Shown piece after piece: positions 8,062 through 14,831 of a stretch of DNA of 25,266 bases. The DNA is from a virus: positions 1 through 25,266 of IMG/VR virus record IMGVR_UViG_3300046006_001758; one strand, written 5' to 3'. Numbering within the stretch: position 1 is the stretch's first letter; each line of letters begins with the position of its first letter. The position numbers and the translations under genes were made by a program. The notes below the pieces were generated by a model. That model was not told the DNA's origin and did no database searches. It saw only the letters and a list, made by a program, of their open reading frames with translations.

Positions 8062-9018
8062 TTACTTGCTGTAGATGATCAGGTCGTCATTGCCGACCAC
8101 GGGCACGCTGCGGGTGTCGAAGCCGATGAGGCGTCGACCGTTGGCGTCTGCCTTGGTGGGGTTGATGAGCTGCACAGCGGCCATGTGCACGCCGACGATG
8201 GAGCCAGCGGTGGTGCCGTGCTCCAGGCTCACGGCCTGCAGGGTGTTGCTTTTCACGCTGGTCATCAGGGTCACTTCCTGTGCGCCAGTCAGGTCGAGCT
8301 GAATGGAGCCGGTGACAGCGCGGTCGGTGATGTCGATGTATTCAGCGCCCAGCAGCGGGGTGTATTGCACGGCGTTGCCAATGTCGAGCTGCAGGCCTTG
8401 GCTCACGTAAGTGCTGCCACCTGTGACCACGCCTGCGGCGTAGCTTGCGCCAAACTTGACGTCGCCCGTGTTGGGGTCGGTGATGACGATGGGCTGCTTC
8501 CAGGCGGTGAGCGTGGTGGTGGGGTTGGCCACGGCGGTCACGCCGCCGTCTTTGCCGGTGAAGCTGAAAGCCAGCGTGGGGCGCTCGCCGATGCCCATTT
8601 GCATCTTGAACGTGCCTTTGGCGCCCAGCAGTTTGTGCAGCACGCCGTCGTCGTAGTAGTACAGCGTGGCGCTCTTTTGGTTGCTGGGGGTGTCGGGGGC
8701 GTATTGTTTGTGGGTGGTGCCCGATTCGACAAAGCCGCAAGCCACCAGCAGCGCACCCCATGGGGCGGCGGTGGCGGCGGTGCCGCTGCCTGCCAGTTCC
8801 ACGGTGAAGTCGATGGACACATAAGCGGTGCCCACCAGTTGCTCGCTCGCACCGAAATAGGGGCGCACGATGGAGCGGTCGACGTTTTGGGCGTTCAGCG
8901 GGTTGATGGTCACATCGCTGATCAGCAGGGCATTGGCTGCGCCTGTGGGCGTGGCGTCGGTGCCCTCGGTGGTTTCGATCTTGGCCAGCAAGGCGGTGTT
9001 GCGGATATAGCGGGGCAT
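8062..9018 (-). CDS. Major tail tube protein
   Basis: This 318-aa protein is the likely tube subunit. It begins PRYIRNTALLAKIETTEGTD, typical of phage tail tube proteins that start with a short arm and a TEG(T)DATPT-like turn. It continues as alternating beta-strands rich in Thr, Gly, Val and Ala, with TFKMQMGIGERPTLAFSFTG in the middle. The length is in the range of large tube proteins that carry an extra outward-facing domain. It follows the tail terminator by two bases. The GGAG ribosome binding site overlaps the end of the terminator gene, and the next gene is the chaperone G. Cys and Trp are scarce, as expected of a tube protein. Confidence 0.88.
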   Translation of the reverse strand: MPRYIRNTALLAKIETTEGTDATPTGAANALLISDVTINPLNAQNVDRSIVRPYFGASEQLVGTAYVSIDFTVELAGSGTAATAAPWGALLVACGFVESGTTHKQYAPDTPSNQKSATLYYYDDGVLHKLLGAKGTFKMQMGIGERPTLAFSFTGKDGGVTAVANPTTTLTAWKQPIVITDPNTGDVKFGASYAAGVVTGGSTYVSQGLQLDIGNAVQYTPLLGAEYIDITDRAVTGSIQLDLTGAQEVTLMTSVKSNTLQAVSLEHGTTAGSIVGVHMAAVQLINPTKADANGRRLIGFDTRSVPVVGNDDLIIYSK

Positions 9019-9020
9019 GG

Positions 9021-9452
9021 TTACTCCAGGTTGAGTGATTGGGTGCGGTGGCGGATGAGGTAGGTCATGAGCGCGCAGCCCATGCGGTCTTGTTCGTGGT
9101 CAAAGTCGAAGTTGATGGCTTGCAGCTGGCAGTCGGCCACGGTGCCGCCCAGCGTGGGGTCGGCGGCCAGGCGGGCGTAGGCGTCTTGCATCAGGGCATC
9201 GACCGCCAGATCTGGCGACAGGCTGGTGCTGCGGGCGTAGCACTCCACCACCACCAGCGTGTCGGTGTTGATGGGCGCACCAAAGATGGCCAGGCGCTCA
9301 AACTGCGACTCTTGCAGGCGCACCACGACAGCAGTGGTCCACTCAGCGGCCAGCGGCTTGATGCGGGCGCGGCTGATGTTGGAGCTGACAGGGGTGCCCG
9401 CGCTCAGCGCAGTCACCATCGAGCCAACGACATTGGCAAACACGGTGGTCAT
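9021..9452 (-). CDS. Tail terminator/completion protein (gpU-like)
   Basis: This 143-aa protein sits between the head-tail joining protein and the tail tube protein, the place of lambda U. It contains a helical N-terminus (VFANVVGSMVTALSAG), a VVVRLQESQFERL strand, VVVECYARS and a C-terminal DRMGCALMTYLIRHRT strand. This is the alpha/beta pattern of tail terminators that form a hexameric ring on the tube and stop its growth. No catalytic motif is expected or seen. It shares an ATGA overlap with the upstream gene. The identification rests on position and fold pattern more than on diagnostic residues. Confidence 0.75.
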   Translation of the reverse strand: MTTVFANVVGSMVTALSAGTPVSSNISRARIKPLAAEWTTAVVVRLQESQFERLAIFGAPINTDTLVVVECYARSTSLSPDLAVDALMQDAYARLAADPTLGGTVADCQLQAINFDFDHEQDRMGCALMTYLIRHRTQSLNLE

Positions 9453-9736
9453 GTGGCGGCCTCCAGAGTCAAGGTGCTGATGCCTGTGCCGTCAGGCTGG
9501 TGCACGGTGACCAGGTAGCTTTTGCCGTTGACCACGACGGGCTTGCCAATGGGGTCGGCGGGCACTTTGGCGGTGGGCAGCGTGACGATGGGTGCCACGC
9601 TGCTCATGCCATAGGGCCCCACATCGCCCATGGCGTAAGCGGCGTCGAAAATCACCGACATGCTTTGTCCGTCCACGGTCGCCGTGACGGCGAACTCGCT
9701 TTCTTCAAAAAACACATCGAATGATTCGGTGAACAC
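9449..9736 (-). CDS. Head-tail joining protein (gpFII-like)
   Basis: This 95-aa acidic, beta-rich protein resembles the small head-tail attachment proteins of lambda FII type. An N-terminal FTESFDVFFEESEFAVTATV stretch precedes a core ending PIGKPVVVNGKSYLVTVHQP. The protein would cap the connector once the head is full and present the tail-binding surface. It starts at a GTG with an AAGG about nine bases upstream; no ATG is available nearby. It lies 39 bases after the capsid gene and ends in an ATGA overlap with the tail terminator gene. Confidence 0.7.
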   Translation of the reverse strand: MFTESFDVFFEESEFAVTATVDGQSMSVIFDAAYAMGDVGPYGMSSVAPIVTLPTAKVPADPIGKPVVVNGKSYLVTVHQPDGTGISTLTLEAAT

Positions 9737-9775
9737 GCTTTGGGCCTTGGGTGATGGGGTTGCCTACACTGCCGA

Positions 9776-11677
9776 TCAGGCGGTGATGATGTCCACGAAC
9801 GAAGCGAAGGACTCGAGGTTGCGCACGGCCACATCGACGTCTTGCAAAGCCACGACGCGCACGGTGCCAGCGGTGGAGCCTGTGTAAGGGTCCACCATCA
9901 GGTCCAAGCTGCCCCACATGCCGATCATCAAATCAGCCCAGTTGCCGAACAACATGGCCGACAGGTTGGTGCCTGTGCCCTTGGTGATGTTGGATGGCAC
10001 GGCGTTGGTGATGGCGGTCTGGTAACCGTTCAGCGGTGTGTTGCCTGCTTCGTAGATCGGCTGGCCGTTGGAAGTGGTGAACTTCTCTGTGGACTTGAGC
10101 TTGCCGCGCACCTTGGCGTTGGTCAGGTAGCCCAGAGTGCCCACGTCGGCGTTGGCCGAGCTGATGGCTGTTTCCAGAGCGACGATGTTGGCCCATGTAG
10201 GTGCAGCGCCGTTGGTGCCGCCCACCACTGCGGGTGTGGTCAACAGGGTCATCAAGCCGGAAGGCTGGTTGGACGCGCCCGAGCCGTTGATGGCGGCTTG
10301 CTGGATGGCCAAGCCCAACACGGTGGCCAGGTCGGTTTGCACCAAGCTCTCCACAGCGATGCTCGACTGCAACAACAGGCGGCGGGAAATGTCAGTCCAT
10401 GCGCCCACGGTTTTGGGTGTCATGGTGACTTGGCCGAACGACTGCTGCGACTCAGTAGGCGCGGCGTTTTCTGCCACCCAGTAGGCTGTGGCAGAGCCAG
10501 TTTGCTTGGGGATGGCGACTTGGCCGACCAAGCCAGTCATCATGCGGGTGCCCATGCGGTTGATGACCATGGCGTTGCGCAAGATGTCGATGAAGCTGCC
10601 AGACAACAAGTCTGTGGCCACGGTGTTGCCACCGGCTGTGGGCGTGCCGACCAACAGGTCGCGCTTTTGCACTTCGTTGGGCACAAACAGGCCACGGGCC
10701 GATTTGCCCAGCACTTTGGACTGAGCTTCGGAGCACTCGCGCTCGAAAGCGGCGGCGCGTTGGGCGGCTTGGTCGCCGGGGTTGCTCAGCGCGTTGAGGG
10801 CACGCATCAAGCTGTAACGCTTGACTTCGGCCTTGTCCATGCCGATGTCGGCTGTGGCGACGGGCTTGGTGCTCATGACGCGCAGGGCTTCGGCTTGGAA
10901 CTGCTCAACAGTGTGGCCAGCCTGAATGGACTTCATGGCCAGCTCAGCGCCGCCAGGGATGGAGGCTGCGATTTTGGTGATGTCGGCGGCGTGGTTGCGC
11001 TGGTCGACGACTTCGATGACGGAATCGGTCATTTTCTTTTCCTTCGATTTGATGGAGGGGGTGATAACGGTGGGGGCGGTGCGCTCTGCAGGCACGGGCT
11101 CGGGCAAAGTGGCCTCGGTCACGGCAGCTGGGGCTGCTGTGGTGTCGGGTTCTTGGCTGCGGCCCACGCCAACGCTGGCGTCAGCTGGCACGGAGACCAG
11201 CGAAACTTCGTAAGGCGTCCAAGAGGTCACGCGGTAGGTTTCCACACCGTCCTTTGTGCTCTCCAAAAGCGCCTCATTGATCATGTAGCCGACGGACACA
11301 TTGCGGCGGATGCCGTCGCGCACGTCTTGCCACACTTCCTCTGCGCGAACGCTTTTGCCAAAGCGCACCACGGCTCGACCTACCCGGTCGGTGCCGATTT
11401 CGACAGATTCGATAACGCCCACGACATCTCGGGTGTCGTGGTCGCATAACAGGTTGGCACCCGAGCGCAGGCGGCTGGTGTCCATGGCGCTGGGGGTGCA
11501 GTCCAAAATCTCGATGCCCCACCACCGCTCATAAGGTTGCTCGCTGGCAAAAGCCAAAGTGGCGGTGCGGGCGGTTTCGTCAATGGCGGCGCGTTCGACC
11601 ACCAAGCCGCGCACGCTGCGCTTGTCTTGGTTGATCTGGCCGATTCGCTCGGCGCTGAGGTGTTGTGCGGTGGTCAT
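9776..11677 (-). CDS. Prohead protease-major capsid protein fusion (HK97-like)
   Basis: This 633-aa protein combines two functions usually encoded separately. Residues 1 to about 170 form a prohead protease of the HK97/herpesvirus assemblin type, with H80 (LLCDHD), S128 (RNVSVGY) and E157 (PYEVSLVSVPAD) as the likely catalytic triad. Residues about 175-215 are a Pro/Ala/Glu linker. Residues 216-633 form the HK97-fold major capsid protein, with a helical scaffold-like delta region, then GRLFVP-like ARGLFVPNEVQ, AYWVAENAAPTES and the C-terminal DPYTGSTAGTVRV. I chose the ATG at 11677, which has AAAGG nine bases upstream, over the longer GTG form at 11719 that lies inside the 33-bp repeat. An internal ATG at 11032 has a strong ribosome binding site and may give free capsid protein. 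Confidence 0.92.
   Translation of the reverse strand: MTTAQHLSAERIGQINQDKRSVRGLVVERAAIDETARTATLAFASEQPYERWWGIEILDCTPSAMDTSRLRSGANLLCDHDTRDVVGVIESVEIGTDRVGRAVVRFGKSVRAEEVWQDVRDGIRRNVSVGYMINEALLESTKDGVETYRVTSWTPYEVSLVSVPADASVGVGRSQEPDTTAAPAAVTEATLPEPVPAERTAPTVITPSIKSKEKKMTDSVIEVVDQRNHAADITKIAASIPGGAELAMKSIQAGHTVEQFQAEALRVMSTKPVATADIGMDKAEVKRYSLMRALNALSNPGDQAAQRAAAFERECSEAQSKVLGKSARGLFVPNEVQKRDLLVGTPTAGGNTVATDLLSGSFIDILRNAMVINRMGTRMMTGLVGQVAIPKQTGSATAYWVAENAAPTESQQSFGQVTMTPKTVGAWTDISRRLLLQSSIAVESLVQTDLATVLGLAIQQAAINGSGASNQPSGLMTLLTTPAVVGGTNGAAPTWANIVALETAISSANADVGTLGYLTNAKVRGKLKSTEKFTTSNGQPIYEAGNTPLNGYQTAITNAVPSNITKGTGTNLSAMLFGNWADLMIGMWGSLDLMVDPYTGSTAGTVRVVALQDVDVAVRNLESFASFVDIITA
11032..11046 (-). 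promoter_or_regulatory. Internal ribosome binding site and ATG for separate capsid protein synthesis
   Basis: Inside the protease-capsid gene an AAGGA is followed after seven bases (AAAGAAA) by an in-frame ATG at 11032. Translation from here would give a 418-aa protein starting MTDSVIEVVDQRN, which corresponds to the delta-domain start of an HK97-type capsid subunit. The surrounding peptide is Lys-rich (KSKEKK), so the A-richness could be explained by coding alone. The Shine-Dalgarno match and spacing are nevertheless among the best in the window. Proteolysis of the fusion is the alternative route to free capsid protein. Confidence 0.55.
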
Positions 11678-11696
11678 GTGTGTGGCCTTTGCGTGG

Positions 11697-11726
11697 ATTA
11701 AATGGGCGGTGGTGTTCACTTGTTAA
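11697..11726 (-). promoter_or_regulatory. Candidate promoter for the capsid-tail block
   Basis: On the minus strand TTAACA (11726-11721) lies inside the 33-bp repeat, followed after 18 bases by TTTAAT (11702-11697). Each hexamer matches five of six sigma-70 consensus bases. Transcription would begin around 11690, leaving a leader of about a dozen bases that contains the AAAGG of the capsid fusion gene. The equivalent place at the other repeat copy has the same TTAACA but only a poor -10 (GACATT, 18090-18085), so an activator may be needed there. This is a pattern match only. Confidence 0.4.
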
Positions 11727-11745
11727 GCAAAACGGTGAACACTTC
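11712..11745 (-). repeat. 33-bp dispersed repeat with inverted repeat, copy 1
   Basis: Bases 11713-11745 are identical to 18101-18133 over all 33 positions. The element contains the inverted repeat GTGTTCAC (11712-11719) and GTGAACAC (11735-11742), separated by 15 bases. It begins at the stop codon of the 73-aa gene and ends 35 bases before the start of the protease-capsid fusion gene. A perfect 33-bp match between two intergenic sites six kilobases apart is far beyond chance. An operator/activator site, a promoter element or an RNA processing hairpin are the main possibilities. Confidence 0.9.
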
Positions 11746-11965
11746 ACGGGTGCATGAAGCAAAGCAGCTCGGCCTCGCGGCGGCGGCGGTTGCGGCGCAG
11801 GGGCGCGGGGGGCGGCTGCCACATCCACGGCGCACCAATGCGCAAGGGGCGGCGGCGCTTACCCTTCACGCCGCCAGCGGCTGGCGCGTCTTCGCTCACC
11901 TTGCCCCAGGTGTTCTTCCAGGTATTGGCCCAGCTTTTGGCCCAAGCCGATTTGCGGGCGGTCAT
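11744..11965 (-). CDS. Small basic, Trp-rich protein of unknown function
   Basis: This 73-aa protein starts at an ATG that overlaps the preceding stop (ATGA) with a GAGGG nine bases upstream, so it is probably translated. The N-terminus has four tryptophans in a regular spacing (SAWAKSWANTWKNTWGKV), compatible with an amphipathic helix. The C-terminal half is very basic (KGKRRRPLR, RRNRRRREAE) and Pro-rich. I recognise no family. A nucleic-acid- or capsid-binding role would fit its charge and its place directly before the capsid gene, but that is conjecture. Its stop codon lies at the edge of repeat copy 1. Confidence 0.6.
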   Translation of the reverse strand: MTARKSAWAKSWANTWKNTWGKVSEDAPAAGGVKGKRRRPLRIGAPWMWQPPPAPLRRNRRRREAELLCFMHP

Positions 11966-12336
11966 GGGGCGTAACCCTCGGGGCCCCATTCATCACCCTC
12001 GGCCCCGGTGCCACCCACGGGCACGGTGTTGACCTGGACGATGTTGGCGTTGAGGGTGGTGGCGGCAATTTCGGCCAGCGTCAAAAGCCCATTAGGCGCA
12101 GGCAACACCTCGACGCCATTTGCCCAATAAATCTCTCCGCTGGCGATTTTGTTTGCCCCATCAAAGTAGCAAACCAGGTACTTGCCGTCAGCCGATCCGC
12201 TGGGCATGTCGGCATAAAACTCCCCGAGGCTGCCAATCTCTGTCATCGCCAGCCCCGCCTGGACAAGCAAGCCGTCTTTGTAGAGCGAGAAAGTGATGGT
12301 TTGGCCGTGCAGCGCCGAAAGGGTGATGGGTGCCAT
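11962..12336 (-). CDS. Hypothetical beta-rich head-region protein
   Basis: This 124-aa acidic protein reads as one beta-sandwich-like domain. GQTITFSLYKDGLLVQ, EFYADMPSGSADGKYLVCYF and SGEIYWANGVEVLP alternate strand and turn in the way of small phage immunoglobulin-like or adhesin-like domains. The last 40 residues are a Leu/Ala/Thr helix-like segment and a Gly/Glu-rich end (GGTGAEGDEWGPEG). Lying between a fibre-like gene and the capsid gene, it could decorate the head or belong to the fibre, but no named family is recognised. Its stop overlaps the start of the next gene. Confidence 0.7.
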   Translation of the reverse strand: MAPITLSALHGQTITFSLYKDGLLVQAGLAMTEIGSLGEFYADMPSGSADGKYLVCYFDGANKIASGEIYWANGVEVLPAPNGLLTLAEIAATTLNANIVQVNTVPVGGTGAEGDEWGPEGYAP

Positions 12337-12341
12337 ACTGC

Positions 12342-12692
12342 TTACCCCAAGGCCTTTTCAGACGCCACATCATCTGCTGGAGGTGACGGCACTTCTTCGG
12401 GTTTTTCAGGTGCAGCGCAAACCTCAAAACCCGGAAAAAACTCCAGCGCCACCTCATGCATCAAAGTGAAAAGATCGGGGCGGCGCACGTTGATCTCGTA
12501 TTTCCCAAGGTGGGCGGTGTGTGACTGTCGGTTGTCGAAAAACGCTTGCTCGTTTTCAAACATCATCACGCTCACCGACACACCGTAGGGAAACGAAGCG
12601 GATGCGAGCACAAACACCAGTTCACACTTCTTCGCGGTCAGCGGGTCACGTGGAACGGGTACAAATTGAGATCCGTTAGGATTTTTCAGCAT
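12342..12692 (-). CDS. Hypothetical protein (head region)
   Basis: This 116-aa protein begins MLKNPNGSQFVPVPRDPL. A ribosome binding site (AGGTG) lies within the end of the preceding 68-aa gene, which it overlaps by 17 bases. The middle (KCELVFVLASASFPYGVSVSV, then MMFENEQAFFDN) looks like a folded alpha/beta core. The C-terminus is an acidic Pro-rich tail (EKPEEVPSPPADD). The frame is open to 12779, but the upstream start lacks a binding site and would bury much of the previous gene. No family recognised; coding is supported by spacing, binding site and composition. Confidence 0.65.
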   Translation of the reverse strand: MLKNPNGSQFVPVPRDPLTAKKCELVFVLASASFPYGVSVSVMMFENEQAFFDNRQSHTAHLGKYEINVRRPDLFTLMHEVALEFFPGFEVCAAPEKPEEVPSPPADDVASEKALG

Positions 12693-12882
12693 TGGACACC
12701 TCGCCTGTGTTGGTTGTTGCTGCGTCAGTTGCGGGCTTCGCTTTCCGCTTGGGTTTTTCTGGCGGGTTGATGGCCACATGAATAGCCTCTGCGGATTCGC
12801 GCAGCTTGTCGTGCTGATCGGCTGTAAGCAGTGCGAGGCGCGAGGCTTGGTACAAGTTCGACAGTGCGGTTTGAATGTCCAT
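12676..12882 (-). CDS. Small hypothetical protein
   Basis: This 68-aa soluble protein has a helical N-terminal half (MDIQTALSNLYQASRLALLTADQHDKL and on, residues 1-37) and a Lys/Pro/Ala-rich C-terminal tail (NPPEKPKRKAKPATDAA). A good AAGGA ribosome binding site precedes the ATG by six bases, and the fibre-like gene ends 14 bases upstream. It could be a small chaperone or accessory protein for the fibre, judging only from position. No transmembrane segment is present, so it is not a spanin. Confidence 0.65.
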   Translation of the reverse strand: MDIQTALSNLYQASRLALLTADQHDKLRESAEAIHVAINPPEKPKRKAKPATDAATTNTGEVSNAEKS

Positions 12883-12896
12883 GATTTTCCTTCGAG

Positions 12897-13520
12897 TTAA
12901 AAGGCCACGCGCAGCTCACCCGTGGCGGTGCGGTAGACGGCGCCAGAGGTCATGCCGCCAGCAATGGCGGATGGGTTGTCGGCAAATACGGGCAGTTCGG
13001 CCACGTGGAGCCTGGATGTCGGGTATGCTGTCCCTATGCCGACATCTCCATTGGCTGTCAGAGTCATCCTATAGCCGCCTCCCGCTTGATAAAAAGCAAA
13101 GCTACCAAGTGGAGCCCAGGCCTGTGGCCCAGTAGATATAAAACTCCAAGACTGGCCACCTACTGGACGACTATCAATAGATAAAGCTGTTCCAACTCCA
13201 CCACCGTCATTTACGATATTGAGTGGGCCAACTGCGTTGTTATCAGTTGAGCCTTTAACCTCTAGTTTATGCGTTGGTGTCTTCGTCCCGACCCCTAACC
13301 GCTTGTTCGTGTTGTCCCAAAACAGGTTGTCGTTGTCTTGCGCAAGCGTGGTGCCGTTTGAAAATGGGATTGACCCAGCGGTCAACGCCGGGACCGTCGG
13401 GATGGCTGCCAGCCGATCGGCCACGGCCTTGACCGACGGATACTTGATGTCACTCGCAGCGTCAGCAAGAAAGTCAGTCGATTTGTTGAATATGTATTCG
13501 GTGTTAGCTGTTGCGTGCAT
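12897..13520 (-). CDS. Fibre-like structural protein, possibly a head fibre
   Basis: This 207-aa protein has tail-fibre hallmarks. An N-terminal SDIKYPSVKAVADRL motif is common at the head end of fibre shafts. Two shaft repeats of the type RLGVGTKTPTHKLEVKG and GDVGIGTAYPTSRLHV flank a central domain (residues about 95-150) rich in Gly, Ser and aromatics. A short C-terminus includes SGAVYRTATGELRVAF. It lacks an endosialidase-type chaperone domain. It lies in the head/lysis module rather than behind the tail-tip gene, so a head fibre or decoration role is possible. The DNA encoding its centre (about 13060-13300) is visibly richer in A+T than its neighbours. The frame is open to a GTG at 13577, but the ATG at 13520 avoids overlap with the preceding gene. 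Confidence 0.75.
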   Translation of the reverse strand: MHATANTEYIFNKSTDFLADAASDIKYPSVKAVADRLAAIPTVPALTAGSIPFSNGTTLAQDNDNLFWDNTNKRLGVGTKTPTHKLEVKGSTDNNAVGPLNIVNDGGGVGTALSIDSRPVGGQSWSFISTGPQAWAPLGSFAFYQAGGGYRMTLTANGDVGIGTAYPTSRLHVAELPVFADNPSAIAGGMTSGAVYRTATGELRVAF

Positions 13521-13554
13521 CGCTTTTGTCCGTAATCCTTTGCAGACTGCCAGC

Positions 13555-14070
13555 TCAAAGGCTTGCAGGCCCACCACTTGGCGGCGAGACAGTCATATCG
13601 CTTAGGCCATCCACCAACGCTGATGACGCACCCGCATGCCGGCTGGCGATCATGTGCAGCAAGCCGGGGTGCATGCGCCATGGTTCGGCGTGGCCGATGA
13701 TGGCGGCGCAGACTTCACTGCAAAACCATCGGTGTGGGTGTTCGCCGCTGATGAATGGCAGCACGCTGCGCACGCAGCCGATGAAGTCATACGGGCGGCC
13801 AGCGTTTCCGGCCAGAAAATTCCAGAACGCGTCTTCGTCCACATGGGGCAGCGCGATGACGTCCCATTTGTCGGGGTTAAGTTGCATGCGCTTGATGCGC
13901 ACGCCGCCTTCGGTGCCCGCGCTGGTCAGGCAGTCCACGGGGCCAGCAAATGGGTCGCCCAGACAAATCTCGCTGTGGCTGTAGATTGACCTGGTGAAGT
14001 ACCGGATGGCGCGGTTGATCAGCCCTTTCCAGCCGGGCTGGGTGCCTTTGTAGCTTGCGAGGTAGAGCAT
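13555..14070 (-). CDS. Permuted papain-like (YiiX/NlpC-P60-related) cysteine hydrolase
   Basis: This 171-aa protein carries the motif set of circularly permuted NlpC/P60 enzymes. H32 lies in IYSHSEICLGD near the N-terminus, YDFIG at 94-98, and the presumed nucleophile C117 in RWFCSEV. YiiX-like enzymes hydrolyse amide or acyl bonds, and the substrate here is unknown. It follows two small membrane proteins, so it may be the lytic enzyme of the lysis cassette; no classical endolysin is visible in the window. I chose the ATG at 14070, with GAGG six bases upstream, over the open frame to 14109, which would overlap the previous gene. Such genes are sometimes misannotated as enoyl-CoA hydratase. 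Confidence 0.75.
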   Translation of the reverse strand: MLYLASYKGTQPGWKGLINRAIRYFTRSIYSHSEICLGDPFAGPVDCLTSAGTEGGVRIKRMQLNPDKWDVIALPHVDEDAFWNFLAGNAGRPYDFIGCVRSVLPFISGEHPHRWFCSEVCAAIIGHAEPWRMHPGLLHMIASRHAGASSALVDGLSDMTVSPPSGGPASL

Positions 14071-14078
14071 GGCAGGCC

Positions 14079-14369
14079 TCAGTCTTTGGTGGTGCGGATG
14101 TCGAGCCATGGGCGACTGGTGAAGCGGCTGGCCACCAGGGCATAAATCAGTAAAACACTCACGGCAAAGGCAACATCAATACCCCCGGCGATGTATTCGC
14201 CCATGGCAATGGCGGCAAGCTTGGCGAGCGCGGTCAGACAAGGCAGCAGCACAACAAGGCGCACCCACAATGGGTGCCCGTCGTTGAGCCGGTGGGCGCA
14301 GTAGCCACCGATGGCGGTTAGCGCCAACAGGCACAAAACGAAGCAAATTAAAACGGGCGATGCGGTCAT
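14079..14369 (-). CDS. Small membrane protein, possible second holin or antiholin
   Basis: This 96-aa protein has three hydrophobic segments at about residues 4-22 (VLICFVLCLLALTAIGGY), 36-54 (LWVRLVVLLPCLTALAKLA) and 62-82 (IDVAFAVSVLLIYALVA). It ends in a short charged tail, the topology of class I holins. The ATG has AAGG seven bases upstream. It lies between a clear holin and a permuted NlpC/P60-like enzyme, so a holin or antiholin role is plausible. I recognise no named family. Confidence 0.68.
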   Translation of the reverse strand: MTASPVLICFVLCLLALTAIGGYCAHRLNDGHPLWVRLVVLLPCLTALAKLAAIAMGEYIAGGIDVAFAVSVLLIYALVASRFTSRPWLDIRTTKD

Positions 14370-14415
14370 GGGCGGGCCTTATTTGGGATGGTTTGGGGTT
14401 TATTGCTGCTTGGCA

Positions 14416-14435
14416 GCCCGCTTGAAGGCGCGGGC
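14416..14435. other. Small GC-rich hairpin between holin and second membrane-protein genes
   Basis: GCCCGC at 14416-14421 pairs with GCGGGC at 14430-14435 around an 8-base loop. It lies in the 82-base gap 14370-14451, which otherwise holds nothing I can identify. No T-run follows on either strand, so it does not look like an intrinsic terminator. It could modulate read-through or mRNA stability. Confidence 0.4.
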
Positions 14436-14451
14436 TTCATGGAGTCCGCGG

Positions 14452-14826
14452 TTACATCCCCGCCTTGCCTTTGATCTTGTCGCCCACCGCGCCCAAGATC
14501 ATGGGCAGCTTGTTGCAGTTGAAGCCGACGAACATCGCGATCAGCGCCGGGGTGTAAGCGCCGTCAAGCCCCGGCACCATGCTGGCAACCAAGCTGGTGG
14601 CGGCCCAGCTGAACACCAGCGACACGGTCACGCCGATGAAGATAAAGCCAAGGCTCTGCATGAGGGTCTGCCCCTTCATGCCAGACAGCGCAATGAAGCA
14701 GCCCGCCAGCGCGGAGATGACGACGAGCATGACGTCTGCCGCCACAGGGCCAATGGCCCCGATGAGCAGTGCCAAAAATCCGACACTGGCTGCGCCGGTT
14801 GCGGTGGTAGAAATGGGTTCGGCCAT
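14452..14826 (-). CDS. Holin
   Basis: This 124-aa protein is almost wholly hydrophobic, with three to four membrane segments at about residues 15-48 (long, with a GPVAAD break), 58-82 (LGFIFIGVTVSLVFSWAATS) and 93-112, then a Lys-rich C-terminus (GDKIKGKAGM). Length, N-terminal soluble lead (MAEPISTTATGA) and charged tail are those of phage holins, which form pores in the inner membrane at lysis. It starts five bases after the portal stop, with GAGAG overlapping the portal end. Placing lysis genes directly after the portal is not lambda order. Confidence 0.75.
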   Translation of the reverse strand: MAEPISTTATGAASVGFLALLIGAIGPVAADVMLVVISALAGCFIALSGMKGQTLMQSLGFIFIGVTVSLVFSWAATSLVASMVPGLDGAYTPALIAMFVGFNCNKLPMILGAVGDKIKGKAGM

Positions 14827-14831
14827 GGTGT

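Noticed and set aside
9842-11449. A 535-codon plus-strand frame opposite the capsid gene
   Set aside because: Antisense of a well-supported protease-capsid gene; composition dominated by Gly/His/Ala with no recognisable domain.
11677-11719. Longer GTG start for the protease-capsid gene
   Set aside because: No ribosome binding site, and the GTG falls inside the 33-bp repeat; the ATG at 11677 has AAAGG at proper spacing.
14416-14435. Hairpin as a transcription terminator
   Set aside because: No T-run follows on either strand and lysis genes continue directly downstream.
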